Positions 44,320 through 52,989 of a DNA stretch of 64,000 nt are shown in pieces. The stretch comes from JANPCX01 sp031431125. Its GTDB lineage: Bacteria; Pseudomonadota; Gammaproteobacteria; Burkholderiales; Burkholderiaceae_C. Position numbers and translations under genes: made by a program. The stretch is from contig JANPCX010000045.1 in NCBI GenBank assembly GCA_031431125.1, positions 62,001 to 126,000 on the forward strand, read 5' to 3'. Positions within the stretch are counted from its first letter, which is position 1, and each line of letters begins with the position of its first letter. The notes beneath the pieces were generated by a model that had not been told where the DNA came from, did no database searches, and was given only the letters and a program-made list of their open reading frames with translations.

Positions 44320-44359
44320 TGAAATGCCGCGCCAAAGGCGCGGCATTTCATGATTTTTT
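44320..44359. terminator. bidirectional terminator between convergent genes
   Basis: A perfect 14-bp stem (TGAAATGCCGCGCC and its complement, loop AAA) is followed by TGATTTTTTG on the plus strand. On the minus strand the mirror-image A/T context is weaker. The stop codon of the aspartic protease gene lies inside the right arm. Confidence 0.85.
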
Positions 44360-45022
44360 GTCCAAGGTCAGCAGGTTGTTCTCGCGTTTCATCTGAAAAC
44401 GCGTGAGAAAACTGTTGCCCAGCAACACCATGTCCATCGGCGCGACCAGCACTGCGGCATCGACATCGAAAACTTGAACGTCATTGATGCGCACCGAGCT
44501 GAGTTTGGTGCGGTACATCATGACTTGGCCGTTGGCGGTGTTGGAAACGCCCATTTGTCCATCTTTGTATTTGAGGCCAATGCGTTCGGCTTCCGCCTGG
44601 CTCATGGCCACCGACGTGGCGCCGGTGTCGACCAAAAATTGCACGGACTTACCGTTGATGCTGCCCCGGGTGATGAAGTGGCCGCCCGAGCCCGCGGTGA
44701 GCACAATGCGCGAGCCCGACCCTTCACTGCTGCCGCCGCCCAAGTTCACGTGCGTCCCACCAAGGGTCAGTTGCACCGGCTTTCCCTCCACCTCGACCAC
44801 AGCATCCTGGGCAGAAACACTGACCAACTTCACGCCGGCATGCACGTCGCCGACGCCCAATGTTTTTGGCGCGCCATTGACGACTAACAGGGCCTTTCCA
44901 CCCATCACACCGCTCAATGCCACAGAAGCACTTTTTTGCGCGAAAGCGCCTCCTGCCTGCGGTGCAAGGAGAGCCAAAACAAGGGTGCTTGCTTGTCTTC
45001 TGGTGATGTGGGCGCAAGGCAT
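44348..45022 (-). CDS. retropepsin-like aspartic protease, exported
   Basis: 224 residues, a clan AA protease of the TIGR02281 type. A signal peptide (RRQASTLVLALLAPQAGGAFAQ) is followed by a non-catalytic domain with KALLVVNGAPKTLGVGD, then the protease domain with the single DTG catalytic motif QFLVDTGATSVAMSQAEAERIGLKY (Asp about residue 131, shown in part). It needs dimerisation like retroviral proteases. Expected in the periplasm. Function in this group is unknown; yajQ lies 6 bases upstream on the same strand. Confidence 0.82.
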   Translation of the reverse strand: MPCAHITRRQASTLVLALLAPQAGGAFAQKSASVALSGVMGGKALLVVNGAPKTLGVGDVHAGVKLVSVSAQDAVVEVEGKPVQLTLGGTHVNLGGGSSEGSGSRIVLTAGSGGHFITRGSINGKSVQFLVDTGATSVAMSQAEAERIGLKYKDGQMGVSNTANGQVMMYRTKLSSVRINDVQVFDVDAAVLVAPMDMVLLGNSFLTRFQMKRENNLLTLDKKS

Positions 45023-45028
45023 GGTGTG

Positions 45029-45517
45029 TCAGTCCCGAAAGTTGTTGAACGTCAGTGGTGCATCAGAGACGTCTTTGCGTATCAAAGCCATGGCGGCCTG
45101 CAGGTCATCGCGTTTGCCGCCCGTCACGCGCACGGTGTCGCCTTGAATCGCAGCCTGCACCTTGAGCTTGCTTTGTTTGATGAGGTTTTGGATTTTTTTG
45201 GCGGTGTCGCTGTCAATACCGCTTTTAACGGTGATGAGCTGTTTGACTTTGTCCCCGCCAATTTTTTCAATCTTGGCGCTGCGGTCGATGTAACGCACAT
45301 CGACGTTTCGTTTGGTGAGTTTGGCGATCAAGATGTCCATCACCTGGGCAATTTGAAAGTCGCTGTCGGCGAAAACCGTCAACGCTTTTTCTTTGAGTTC
45401 GACTTTGGCGGACGAGCCTTTGAAGTCAAAACGTGTGCCAATTTCTTTGGCCGTGTTGTCCACCGCGTTGCGGACTTCGACCAAATCGGGTTCTAAAACG
45501 GCGTCAAAGCTGGGCAT
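45029..45517 (-). CDS. yajQ: YajQ-family nucleotide-binding protein
   Basis: 162 residues, MPSFDAVLEPDLVEVRNAVDNTAKEIGTRFDFKGS at the start (in part), typical of YajQ/UPF0234, with a duplicated ferredoxin-like fold. A Xanthomonas homologue binds cyclic di-GMP and works with LysR-type proteins; others bind GTP or tRNA. Three other putative c-di-GMP-linked genes are in the window (the HD-GYP-like, GGDEF-like genes and this one), though none need share a pathway. Confidence 0.93.
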   Translation of the reverse strand: MPSFDAVLEPDLVEVRNAVDNTAKEIGTRFDFKGSSAKVELKEKALTVFADSDFQIAQVMDILIAKLTKRNVDVRYIDRSAKIEKIGGDKVKQLITVKSGIDSDTAKKIQNLIKQSKLKVQAAIQGDTVRVTGGKRDDLQAAMALIRKDVSDAPLTFNNFRD

Positions 45518-45585
45518 GGGGCACTCAATTCAGAAACAAAAGAGGGAAAACGGGCGAACCCCGCATCATCGGCGAAAATTCTGCC

Positions 45586-46602
45586 ATGCAAATCGAGCCC
45601 AACATCAGTCTTAAACCCTACAACACCTTTGGCCTGCCCGCTGTGGCCCAAACCCTGGTGCGGGTGCGCAGCGAGGCCGAGGTGCGGCAGGTGGTCGACC
45701 ACCCGGTGTACGGCTTGGCACCGAAGTTCATCTTGGGTGGTGGCAGCAACATTGTGCTCACCCGCGACATGCCGCAGTTGGTCGTCAAGGTGGAGGTGCC
45801 CGGCATTCAACTGCTGGAAGAACGTGCCGACGCCTGGATTGTGGAGGCGGGCGCGGGCGAGTCTTGGCATGAACTTGTGATGTGGACCTTGGGCCAGGGC
45901 TACCCGGGCTTGGAGAACCTCGCCCTCATCCCCGGCTCGGTGGGCGCCTCACCCGTTCAAAACATTGGTGCTTATGGCTTGGAGCTGAAAGACCGTTTTG
46001 AGTCGCTGGATGCGGTCGACTTGCGTACCGGCCTTACCCATACCCTTGGCCCCGAGGTCTGCGCCTTTGGCTACCGCAACAGCGTGTTCAAACATTCGCT
46101 GGCCGGCTGCGCCATCATCACCCGGGTCCGGTTTCGCCTGCCCAAACCTTGGCGTCCTGTGTTGGGCTATTTGGAGTTGGAGCGCAAAGTGGCGGAAACG
46201 GGCATCACCTCGCCATCTGCCCAGCAAATTGCCGACTGGGTCTGTGCCATTCGACGCGCCAAGCTGCCCGACCCTGCGGTGGTCGGCAATGCCGGCAGTT
46301 TTTTCAAGAACCCCTTGGTCTCGCCCGAACAATGCCGCGACATCATTGGCCGCGACCCGGAAATCGTGCACTACCCCATGGAAGACGGCAGCGTCAAACT
46401 CGCCGCAGGTTGGATGATTGATGCCTGCGGCTGGAAAGGTAAAACCCTGGGCCATGCGGCGGTGTATGACAAACAAGCCCTGGTGCTGATCAACCGCGGT
46501 GGTGCCACAGGCTCCGAGGTGATGACTTTGGCACGGGCGATTCAAGAGAGTGTTTACGGGCGGTTCGGGATACGGCTGGAGACGGAGCCGGTGGTGGTGT
46601 GA
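45586..46602 (+). CDS. murB: UDP-N-acetylenolpyruvoylglucosamine reductase
   Basis: 338 residues from the ATG at 45586, type I MurB. Second committed step of peptidoglycan precursor synthesis, FAD dependent. Motifs: SLKPYNTFGLPAVA, FILGGGSNIVLTRD (about 46-59), NLALIPGSVGASPVQNIGAYGLEL (about 110-133), FGYRNSVFKHSLAG (with the active Ser), and AGSFFKNPLVS. The upstream frame continues without a suitable start. It is divergent from yajQ. Confidence 0.96.
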   Translation: MQIEPNISLKPYNTFGLPAVAQTLVRVRSEAEVRQVVDHPVYGLAPKFILGGGSNIVLTRDMPQLVVKVEVPGIQLLEERADAWIVEAGAGESWHELVMWTLGQGYPGLENLALIPGSVGASPVQNIGAYGLELKDRFESLDAVDLRTGLTHTLGPEVCAFGYRNSVFKHSLAGCAIITRVRFRLPKPWRPVLGYLELERKVAETGITSPSAQQIADWVCAIRRAKLPDPAVVGNAGSFFKNPLVSPEQCRDIIGRDPEIVHYPMEDGSVKLAAGWMIDACGWKGKTLGHAAVYDKQALVLINRGGATGSEVMTLARAIQESVYGRFGIRLETEPVVV

Positions 46603-46872
46603 AACCTTCGGGCGGTGATTGCTTGGTGCCGCCGCGCCGACCAATCTGCCGGGAATTTTCGGTACGAGAGATCACGCGGATAGAAGCCGCATGAGTTCCA
46701 GACCCAGCGTCGCCTGAAGTTGAGATACCCCGGGTGACGAGCTCGTCGCAGGTCGTGAAGGGCGGGTTTCGGACCGTTCTATCGAGGTTGGTGCGAGCTG
46801 CCGACCATGCGCCTAAAAGCGCTTGTCCTTGCGGTTTTCATGCGCCGCTGCGCGTCATTTTGGGAGGGCACC

Positions 46873-47259
46873 ATGCGTCGTTTTGAACTGGTGGAAGGCA
46901 CCGCCAGCAAGTTTTGGGAAGTTGAACAGGCGGAAAACAACGAACTCAACATTCGCTGGAGACGAATCGGTACTGCAGGCCAGAGCCAGACCAAGGCGTT
47001 TACCGATGCCGAAAAGGCCCAGATCGCATTCGACAAACTGATCAAGGAAAAGACCGCAAGGGATATGTCGAAGCCGGTGTGGCCGTTGGTGCGGGCATGG
47101 GCCGCTGTTGCCTTGTCCCTCGCGAGGCACAAGAAGTCCGCCGGGGCTGCTTGTGTTCGGGCTTGGTGTTGCAATACCAAGCGTTATCGTTGCGGTTCGC
47201 GCCTTGCGATGCCCCACATATATGAATCTCCTACCCTTTGTCTCGAGCCACCGAATTGA
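46873..47259 (+). pseudogene. WGR-domain protein remnant, frameshifted
   Basis: From ATG at 46873 (GGAGGG upstream), about 62 residues match a WGR domain (MRRFELVEGTASKFWEVEQ, NELNIRWRRIGTAGQSQTK, AQIAFDKLIKEKTA), here with the WxR core as RWRRIGTAG. The domain should end in K-G-Y-V-E. The sequence reads ARDMSK, while the next frame encodes GYVEAG from 47061, so one base appears lost near 47059. The continuation is Cys/Arg-rich and unlike any protein, and even the corrected frame stops near 47224. WGR domains accompany MolR/DUF4132-type proteins. The 270-bp region 46603-46872 before it shows nothing coding. Confidence 0.6.
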
Positions 47260-47262
47260 TCT

Positions 47263-48390
47263 ATGAAATGTTCACAATGTTTTTGGCACAACCCCGACGG
47301 TGCACTGCAGTGTGTGATGTGCCGCACAGCGCTGCTTGCCGGTGAAACAGCCTCCACGTTTCAAGCAGTGACACCGGCGGCTGCGCCTGCCGTTCCCATT
47401 TTTCTGGCCACCGACCTGAGCCGAACCATGGCGACGCTGATTGATGGGCTGCAAATGCTGGTGTCAGCAGGGCTGTGGCTGGTTGTGATGTGGGACATTT
47501 CAATTTCTTTCTGGCTGAAAGCCACCGGTGCCCTGGCACTTTTGTATGCCCCGGCGATCTTGGATGCAGCCGGTGGATCTATAGGCAAACGCTGCTTCAA
47601 GATTCAGATTGTCACAACCCAAGGCGCCAGGCCGTCCCTGATATTGAGTCTGTGGCGGCACAGTGTGAAGTACGTCTTACACCTGCTCCTGCCGGTGGTG
47701 TGGAAGCTGATTGAAGGCCGCTTGACTGGGGGGCGGTATTTCCACGATGCGCTGGCGTCAACGGTCGTGATTGAACGTTTTCCTAGCGGAAACGCCGGAT
47801 CGAACGCCCCGCCCGAGCTTTTCCACGAAGCACTGATTCAACAGATGAAGGGTGCAGGCGAATCGAGGCCTGTACAGCTCAACCGCGCCGACTTGGAGCG
47901 TGCAAGTCAACAAACCACCAAGGCATCTCAAGTGTTTGATGCACTGAAAAACGTTTTGGCTTACGGCATTGGGATTGCAATGGTGCTGTTGTTTGCGCAA
48001 GCCGGCTGGTCACTTTATAAAGAGTCGAGAAATCCAATGACGGCTGCAATTTCTGACGCAAAGGATGCCGGCAAACAGCTAACCACAGTGCTGACACAGC
48101 GTTTTGAGCGCGGCGAGGACCTGGAGCTGAACTGGAGTGATCCATCCTTGACCGCGCTGGAGGCCGAGATGGGATTGGTCTTCAGCAGTGTCACCATTGA
48201 ACCCAGTGGATTGGTCGCGCTGCAGATCAAAGTGGGCGAAGCGGCGGGCAAGCACATTGTCTTGGCGCCCGAATTCAGTTTTTCCAAAAAATCGATCAAA
48301 AAGTGGAAGTGTGGCAGCCCCGATGTGGAGGACGCCTTGTTGCCCACTGGATGCAAGACAGCGATTGAATTGCTGACACCATCCAAGTAA
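47263..48390 (+). CDS. zinc-ribbon/RDD membrane protein with C-terminal pilin-like domain
   Basis: 375 residues. Cys3-x2-Cys6 and Cys17-x2-Cys20 form a zinc ribbon. From about 50 to 170 is an RDD domain (RTMATLIDGL, DAAGGSIGKRCFKIQIV, RHSVKYVLHLLLPV, GRYFHDALASTVVIE) with two or three membrane helices. A cytosolic linker of about 55 residues leads to another helix at about 231-252 (GIGIAMVLLFAQAGWSLY). The remaining 120 residues look like a type IV pilin head: TAAISDAKDAGK, then GLVALQIKVGEAAGKHIVLAPEF, and WKCGSPDVEDALLPTGCK (Cys350/Cys364), the typical pilin D-region disulfide. The function is unknown, but the domain order is unusual. No clear Shine-Dalgarno. Confidence 0.7.
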   Translation: MKCSQCFWHNPDGALQCVMCRTALLAGETASTFQAVTPAAAPAVPIFLATDLSRTMATLIDGLQMLVSAGLWLVVMWDISISFWLKATGALALLYAPAILDAAGGSIGKRCFKIQIVTTQGARPSLILSLWRHSVKYVLHLLLPVVWKLIEGRLTGGRYFHDALASTVVIERFPSGNAGSNAPPELFHEALIQQMKGAGESRPVQLNRADLERASQQTTKASQVFDALKNVLAYGIGIAMVLLFAQAGWSLYKESRNPMTAAISDAKDAGKQLTTVLTQRFERGEDLELNWSDPSLTALEAEMGLVFSSVTIEPSGLVALQIKVGEAAGKHIVLAPEFSFSKKSIKKWKCGSPDVEDALLPTGCKTAIELLTPSK

Positions 48391-48425
48391 ACACCTGTGT
48401 TCAATCTGCCCCCTGAATTCCCACC

Positions 48426-50066
48426 ATGAAACCATCGCCTCCAACCGCATTGATGTCCACGTTCAATAGTCGCTTGGACCCCGAATTCACCAACCATCCC
48501 CAGCGCCAGATGGTGTTGAACGTGGTGGAGTTATTGAAGTCGCGTCGCTTTGATGCGCTGGAAACCCTGCTCCAACCCAGCTTTTTGGCCTACGAAGCGG
48601 GTACGCTTTCCGACAGAGGTTTGGAGCGCGTATGGCCGCATTTGGGCTTGCAACGCGTGGACTTGGTGGAAGCTGCAACCGCCTGGACCCAGGCTTACCC
48701 CCACAGCTACGCCGCACAGGTGTTTGCCGCGCACTTGCGCTGTGCGGTGGCGTGGCAAGCGCGCGGCACCGCCACGGTTGACCGCACCAGTGAAAAACAG
48801 TTCGAAGTGATGCAGCAGCACTTTGATGCGGCTTTTCCCCATGTGCATCGGGCCTTGGTTTTGACCGCAAGGCCCACCCTGGCGGTTGGTGCTGGTTTGA
48901 TCATGGCGCGCGCTGGCCAAGACGACTCCGTGCACGATTACCTGGAGCTGGCCCAAGCCCACTTGCCCCACAGCCCCTTGTTGTATGGGCGCATGATGTG
49001 GGTGCTCAACCCCAAATGGGGAGGCTCGACCGACGAGCTTCAGTCTTTGTTTGAAGACGCCCAGACATGGTCGGTATCCAACCGCTGGTCCGAGGAGGAT
49101 CGTTCGACCATACAGGCGTGTTATGAAGCCGAGCTGGCCGATGTGGCCCGTTGTGAGGGGGATGTTGACCAAGCCATCTCGATGCTGAAAGAAACGCTCC
49201 AGCATTCGCCGCACTGGGATGCCGGCCACTCGCAACTGGCCGACATGTTCAACGTCAAGGATCAAATGCAGCCCGCCATTGATCATTTGCGCCAGGCGCT
49301 GCGCATGGCGCCTGCGGCCAATCGGTTCAATCAGCTGGGTGATTTTTACCAACAAGTCGACCGTGACGAACTGGCTGCGGCCTGTTTCGAGGAGGCCATG
49401 TTGTGGGGCAGTGCCGATGCCGCAGGCTCGACGATCCAATGGCTCAGCGAACAGCGGCAACAAGCCAATGAACCGCAGCGCCCTGCGCTGGAGCAACAGA
49501 TTGCCCTGGTGGGCGAGTATGGTTTGCAGCAATACTCTTCTGAAACGATGTTTTATTTGGGCTCCATCGAGTTCTTCCAGCGTGCAGATGCGCCGGCCAA
49601 AGCGCGCGCATACCAGTGGTGGCGTCAAGCCGCCGAATGGGGTCATCGCGCTGCCATGTTTAACCTGGGGATCGCCCATTTCGAGGGTACCAATGGACAG
49701 GCGCTCAACAAGGCCCAAGCCATCGACTACTTTGCCCAAGCGGCTGCGCGCGGACATTGGGCTGCTCACGAACGTTTAGGCAAAGCCTATCTTCAGGGCG
49801 ACGGCGTGGTGCAAAACGATGAGCGCGCGGCCCATCATCTGGAAATCGCAGCCGATGGCGACAACATTTACGCCGTGCGCGATTGGGTATTTTGTTTGTG
49901 GTTCGGGCGCGGTACGCCACAAGATCGGCCAGCAGCCCGCCAAGTGTTGGATCGCTTGAAGAAACTGGACACCGAAGTCCACGCTGATGCGCTCGGCGCT
50001 ATCGGGTTGGCTGCCACAACCAAACATTTTTTCCGTCAACTTTTTTCGGGTGCGAAAAAAGTGTAA
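48426..50066 (+). CDS. DUF4034-like / Sel1 repeat protein
   Basis: 546 residues, soluble. The N-terminal 230 residues resemble DUF4034 (LLKSRRFDALETLLQPS, HSYAAQVFAAHLRCAVAWQARG, NPKWGGS). The middle has TPR-like helices (EGDVDQAISMLKETLQHSP, QMQPAIDHLRQALRMAP) and residues about 390-500 have Sel1 repeats (ARAYQWWRQAAEWGHRAAMFNLGIAHFEG, AIDYFAQAAARGHWAAHERLGKAYLQGDG). Such repeats scaffold protein contacts. It follows the RDD-pilin gene by 35 bases with no terminator, so the two may be co-expressed. No partner is known. Confidence 0.75.
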   Translation: MKPSPPTALMSTFNSRLDPEFTNHPQRQMVLNVVELLKSRRFDALETLLQPSFLAYEAGTLSDRGLERVWPHLGLQRVDLVEAATAWTQAYPHSYAAQVFAAHLRCAVAWQARGTATVDRTSEKQFEVMQQHFDAAFPHVHRALVLTARPTLAVGAGLIMARAGQDDSVHDYLELAQAHLPHSPLLYGRMMWVLNPKWGGSTDELQSLFEDAQTWSVSNRWSEEDRSTIQACYEAELADVARCEGDVDQAISMLKETLQHSPHWDAGHSQLADMFNVKDQMQPAIDHLRQALRMAPAANRFNQLGDFYQQVDRDELAAACFEEAMLWGSADAAGSTIQWLSEQRQQANEPQRPALEQQIALVGEYGLQQYSSETMFYLGSIEFFQRADAPAKARAYQWWRQAAEWGHRAAMFNLGIAHFEGTNGQALNKAQAIDYFAQAAARGHWAAHERLGKAYLQGDGVVQNDERAAHHLEIAADGDNIYAVRDWVFCLWFGRGTPQDRPAARQVLDRLKKLDTEVHADALGAIGLAATTKHFFRQLFSGAKKV

Positions 50067-50168
50067 ATCCTGGGTTCTTCCCGGATAGCAATAGCTGCAA
50101 AAAAAACAAAAACAGCCGAGCGCCTCGGCGGTGATTTCTTCTTGGAATTGCTCCAAATTAAAAGGCGA

Positions 50169-51056
50169 TTAGGCGCGGATGTGAACCACAGATCCAATGT
50201 TGTCTAACTCCGGGACTGCAAGCAACAGCAACCGGACAGGGTGACTGAATCGCCCTTGCTGTTGTCGAAGGACGGCAAGGCAATCGCCCAGCGTTGGAGT
50301 CGAAACACCTTGCATCACGATCAAGGTTGCGCGGCGCGGCGAGAATGCCCTCAATCGTGCGACGACGGCCTCGTCGGTTTGCAGAAAACCGCAGTCCCAC
50401 GGGTCGTCGGCTTGTCTGGCCCGCCACCACCGGGCCTCGCGCAGTTTGATGCGCAGACGCAGCGAGCGTCTGGCCCACGGCCCGCTGCAGGCCAGCAGCA
50501 GCCCCGTGCCGTCGAGCTGGCCCATGAAGGCGTTCAATTGAGTTTCTTGGGCGGCCTGCGCGGGTGGCATGGCCGTCTCCCACACCGCGATGGACAGCGC
50601 TTGATCCATGGCGGGAAGGGCGTTGGGCAGCAACAGCGGTGCGGCACCGGTGCCAGCGCCGTCAAAACACCAGTCGCGCAGTTGTTTGGATGGCTTGCTC
50701 GGCGCCGTGAGACTTGCCAGATCCAGGCTTGCCGGCGGCCGCAACAATACGCTGTCAAACCGTGCCACCAACCCCGCGCCCACCCGGCGCGCCGGTGCCC
50801 AGCACAGCAGCAGCAAACTCACACCCAGCCACAAGGCCAAGCGCGTGTCGTCTGGCGGTTGCAGCGGTCGCCCCAGGGCGCCGAGTTGTTGCAACAGGGT
50901 GGTCAACAGCCACCACAAGGGCAAGGTCAGCAGCGCTGCAACAACTGCGGTGGCGACTTTTGCGGCTGTGGTGGTGGGTGTCTTGTAGGGATGTAGGGGG
51001 TCAACGCGGGTCATGGTGAAGGGATGGGTTCTGGCGAGCAGCTTAACCTGCGGCAT
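50169..51056 (-). CDS. uncharacterised two-helix membrane protein
   Basis: 295 residues. Two membrane helices at about 35-57 and 70-92 (ALWLGVSLLLLCWAPA) are followed by a soluble domain of about 200 residues with no motif I recognise (DFSVL-like RFDSVLLRPPASLDLASL, ATLIVMQGVSTPTLGDC, HPVRLLLLAVPELDNIG). The ATG at 51014 (MTRVDPLHPYK) is an alternative start. It is divergent from the GGDEF-like gene and convergent with the Sel1 gene. Function unknown. Confidence 0.6.
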   Translation of the reverse strand: MPQVKLLARTHPFTMTRVDPLHPYKTPTTTAAKVATAVVAALLTLPLWWLLTTLLQQLGALGRPLQPPDDTRLALWLGVSLLLLCWAPARRVGAGLVARFDSVLLRPPASLDLASLTAPSKPSKQLRDWCFDGAGTGAAPLLLPNALPAMDQALSIAVWETAMPPAQAAQETQLNAFMGQLDGTGLLLACSGPWARRSLRLRIKLREARWWRARQADDPWDCGFLQTDEAVVARLRAFSPRRATLIVMQGVSTPTLGDCLAVLRQQQGRFSHPVRLLLLAVPELDNIGSVVHIRA

Positions 51057-51145
51057 CAGCGGTGGCGGTTGTACGATCCGCCCATGGAAAGACCCTGGCC
51101 TCGGCTTGGTGGCATCCCACTCATCGTTCCGGTAGACCCTTGCCC

Positions 51146-52090
51146 ATGAATTCCAAACCTTTTCGGGTGCTCTCCTTGTCCTTGGCCGCCCAGCCCCAGT
51201 CGCTGCGGCTGGATTCGGCCTCGCCCTGGGGGCCGTTTTCTGTCACCGTGCCCAAGGATGCCCGCACCTTGGCCCAACAAGACCTGGATCAAAACTTTGA
51301 CGCCTTGCTCTTGCACACAGTCGATCTCGGCCAACTGAGCACTGCCTTGGCACCCGACGTGCTGCAATGGGTGCATGCCCACGCCACCGACCTGGCCATC
51401 GTTCTGGTCGCGCCAAGTGCCGACGCCGCCACCACGGTGGAGTACCTGCGCTTAGGGGTTCAAGACCTGCTGAGCACCGAACAAGCGCAAGGCGATGTGC
51501 TGGCCGCGCGTTTGCGTGCCGCCATCGAACGCAAAGCCTTGGAACGCGAAGCGCGTAAGGCCTATGCCACCGACATGGGCACAGGCTTGCCCCACCAACA
51601 ACAATTGGTTGAACACATGAGCCACTTGCTGGCTCTGCGCGAGCGCGAGCCCTCGCCCATGGCCGTGCTGGTGCTGCGCATTGAAGGTTTTGCCACGGTG
51701 CAAGCGCGTTACGGCAAGGAGGCGACCAATGTGCTGCGCCGCAAGGTGGCCGTGCGCCTGCGTGCGGGGGTGCGGGCCAGTGACGTGGTGGCGTCTATTG
51801 GTGACGATTCCTTCGGTGTGCTGTTGGCCGCCATGCTAGCGCCGGGTGATGCCAAAGCGGTGGGCGACAAGTTGTTGGCCGCTTTGCAAAACCCGTTCAA
51901 ACTCACTGGTCATGATGTGGCGGTGGCGGCGGCTTTGGGTGTTGCTTTGTTCCCGGAAGACGGCGCCCAGCCTGATGTGTTGTTGCGCCGCGCGGTGGGT
52001 CTGGCGGCTTCATCGGCCGCGGTCGGACGGGTCGGCATGGCGAATTTTGCCGAGGGGGGTGGGGCGGCGGCTGCGAATGATGAGGATTGA
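51146..52090 (+). CDS. receiver-like plus degenerate GGDEF protein
   Basis: 314 residues from the ATG at 51146. The N-terminal 120 residues look like a receiver-type fold (LLLHTVDLGQL, IVLVAPSADAATTVEYLRLGVQDLL) but without a clear phospho-acceptor set. About 140-300 is a GGDEF-type domain: GTGLPHQQQLVEHM, GKEATNVLRRKVAVRLRAGVRASDVVASIGDDSFGVLL. The active-site GG(D/E)EF reads GDDSF, so diguanylate cyclase activity is unlikely. A c-di-GMP- or GTP-sensing role is possible. Confidence 0.75.
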   Translation: MNSKPFRVLSLSLAAQPQSLRLDSASPWGPFSVTVPKDARTLAQQDLDQNFDALLLHTVDLGQLSTALAPDVLQWVHAHATDLAIVLVAPSADAATTVEYLRLGVQDLLSTEQAQGDVLAARLRAAIERKALEREARKAYATDMGTGLPHQQQLVEHMSHLLALREREPSPMAVLVLRIEGFATVQARYGKEATNVLRRKVAVRLRAGVRASDVVASIGDDSFGVLLAAMLAPGDAKAVGDKLLAALQNPFKLTGHDVAVAAALGVALFPEDGAQPDVLLRRAVGLAASSAAVGRVGMANFAEGGGAAAANDED

Positions 52091-52211
52091 GAGCCAGTCT
52101 CAGACCGAACCTGGAAATTCAATTCACAAGCGCATGTACCGCAGCGCACGGAATTTGCTGCAAAGGAATCGACCGATTCGTATGACTTGGTTGACCAAGG
52201 AGGAAGAGACG

Positions 52212-52640
52212 GTGTTTCAACAAAGGTCACGCCACAAAAAGTTGGCTTTGCTCGCACTGCTTGTGGGTGTGATGGGGTGCGCTGGGGCGCAGGTTATTTC
52301 AAATGCCCCAACTCAAGAAGAAAGCAGAGGCAATTCCGATCAAGCGGTTGTGCTGCGAGTGGAAAAACTTTTCGCTGAGGCAATCGCTGCCATCGATAAC
52401 AAAGATTGGTTGCGGGCGAACGCCCTTTTGAAAGAGGGGCTGGATGCGGTGGGCAACCGATATGTCCGTCCAATTACACCTGACTTTGCCCTATTGGATG
52501 ACACGGGGATGGCTCTTGTTTTGGCCTTTTCCGAAGAGAAGCAGTCGCGCTTGAATCATGCGGCGCACCTTCGCAAGAGCGTGCTGTCGGATCGCTTGTG
52601 GCTACTTCGGGAAAAGCTTCGCGCTGAAGCTGTCAGATAA
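52212..52640 (+). CDS. small exported (lipoprotein-like) protein, GTG start
   Basis: 142 residues from a GTG at 52212, chosen for the strong AAGGAGG 8 bases upstream and because the protein then opens with a clean signal (MFQQRSRHKKLALLALLVGVMGCAGAQ, in part). The Cys in VMGC could be lipidated. The mature part is helical (VEKLFAEAIAAIDNKDWLRANALLKEGLD) with no family I recognise. An ATG at 52182 gives a poorer N-terminus. Function unknown. Confidence 0.55.
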   Translation: MFQQRSRHKKLALLALLVGVMGCAGAQVISNAPTQEESRGNSDQAVVLRVEKLFAEAIAAIDNKDWLRANALLKEGLDAVGNRYVRPITPDFALLDDTGMALVLAFSEEKQSRLNHAAHLRKSVLSDRLWLLREKLRAEAVR

Positions 52641-52746
52641 GTCGCAAAGACGGGTTGTCAAAGTCCTTCACGGGTTGAGCTTCGGATTACCAAGCCCCCC
52701 CATCGTCGAGCTACGATGTACACAGGTCATCAAAACGCATCACATC

Positions 52747-52989
52747 ATGTCCACCACCATGACCGTTCGTCTCGACGTTGACGTCAAAGATCGACTCGAC
52801 CAATTGGCGCAAGCCACACAGCGAAGCAAATCGTTTCTGGCGTCTGAGGCCATCCGCGAGTTTGTCGAGACGAACGAGTGGCAAATTGGTGAGATAAAAG
52901 CGGCCTTGGGCGAGGCAGACGCAGGCGATTTCGCCAGCGAGTCAGAGGTTCAAGCCTTGGCCCAAAAGTGGCAGGTCAATGCAGGTTAA
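52747..52989 (+). CDS. ParD/CopG-type ribbon-helix-helix antitoxin
   Basis: 80 residues. MTVRLDVDVKDRLDQLAQATQRSKSFLASEAIREFV is a ribbon-helix-helix DNA-binding fold (in part; about residues 5-40), followed by an acidic toxin-binding tail (EIKAALGEADAGDF, SEVQALAQKW). It would autorepress the pair and neutralise a ParE/RelE toxin. It overlaps the downstream toxin frame by 11 bases, the usual type II layout, but that toxin carries a stop codon. Confidence 0.85.
   Translation: MSTTMTVRLDVDVKDRLDQLAQATQRSKSFLASEAIREFVETNEWQIGEIKAALGEADAGDFASESEVQALAQKWQVNAG

Noticed and set aside
46807..46872. In-frame extension of the WGR remnant to an ATG at 46807
   Set aside because: The 22 extra residues do not match any WGR protein, and the ATG at 46873 has its own GGAGGG.
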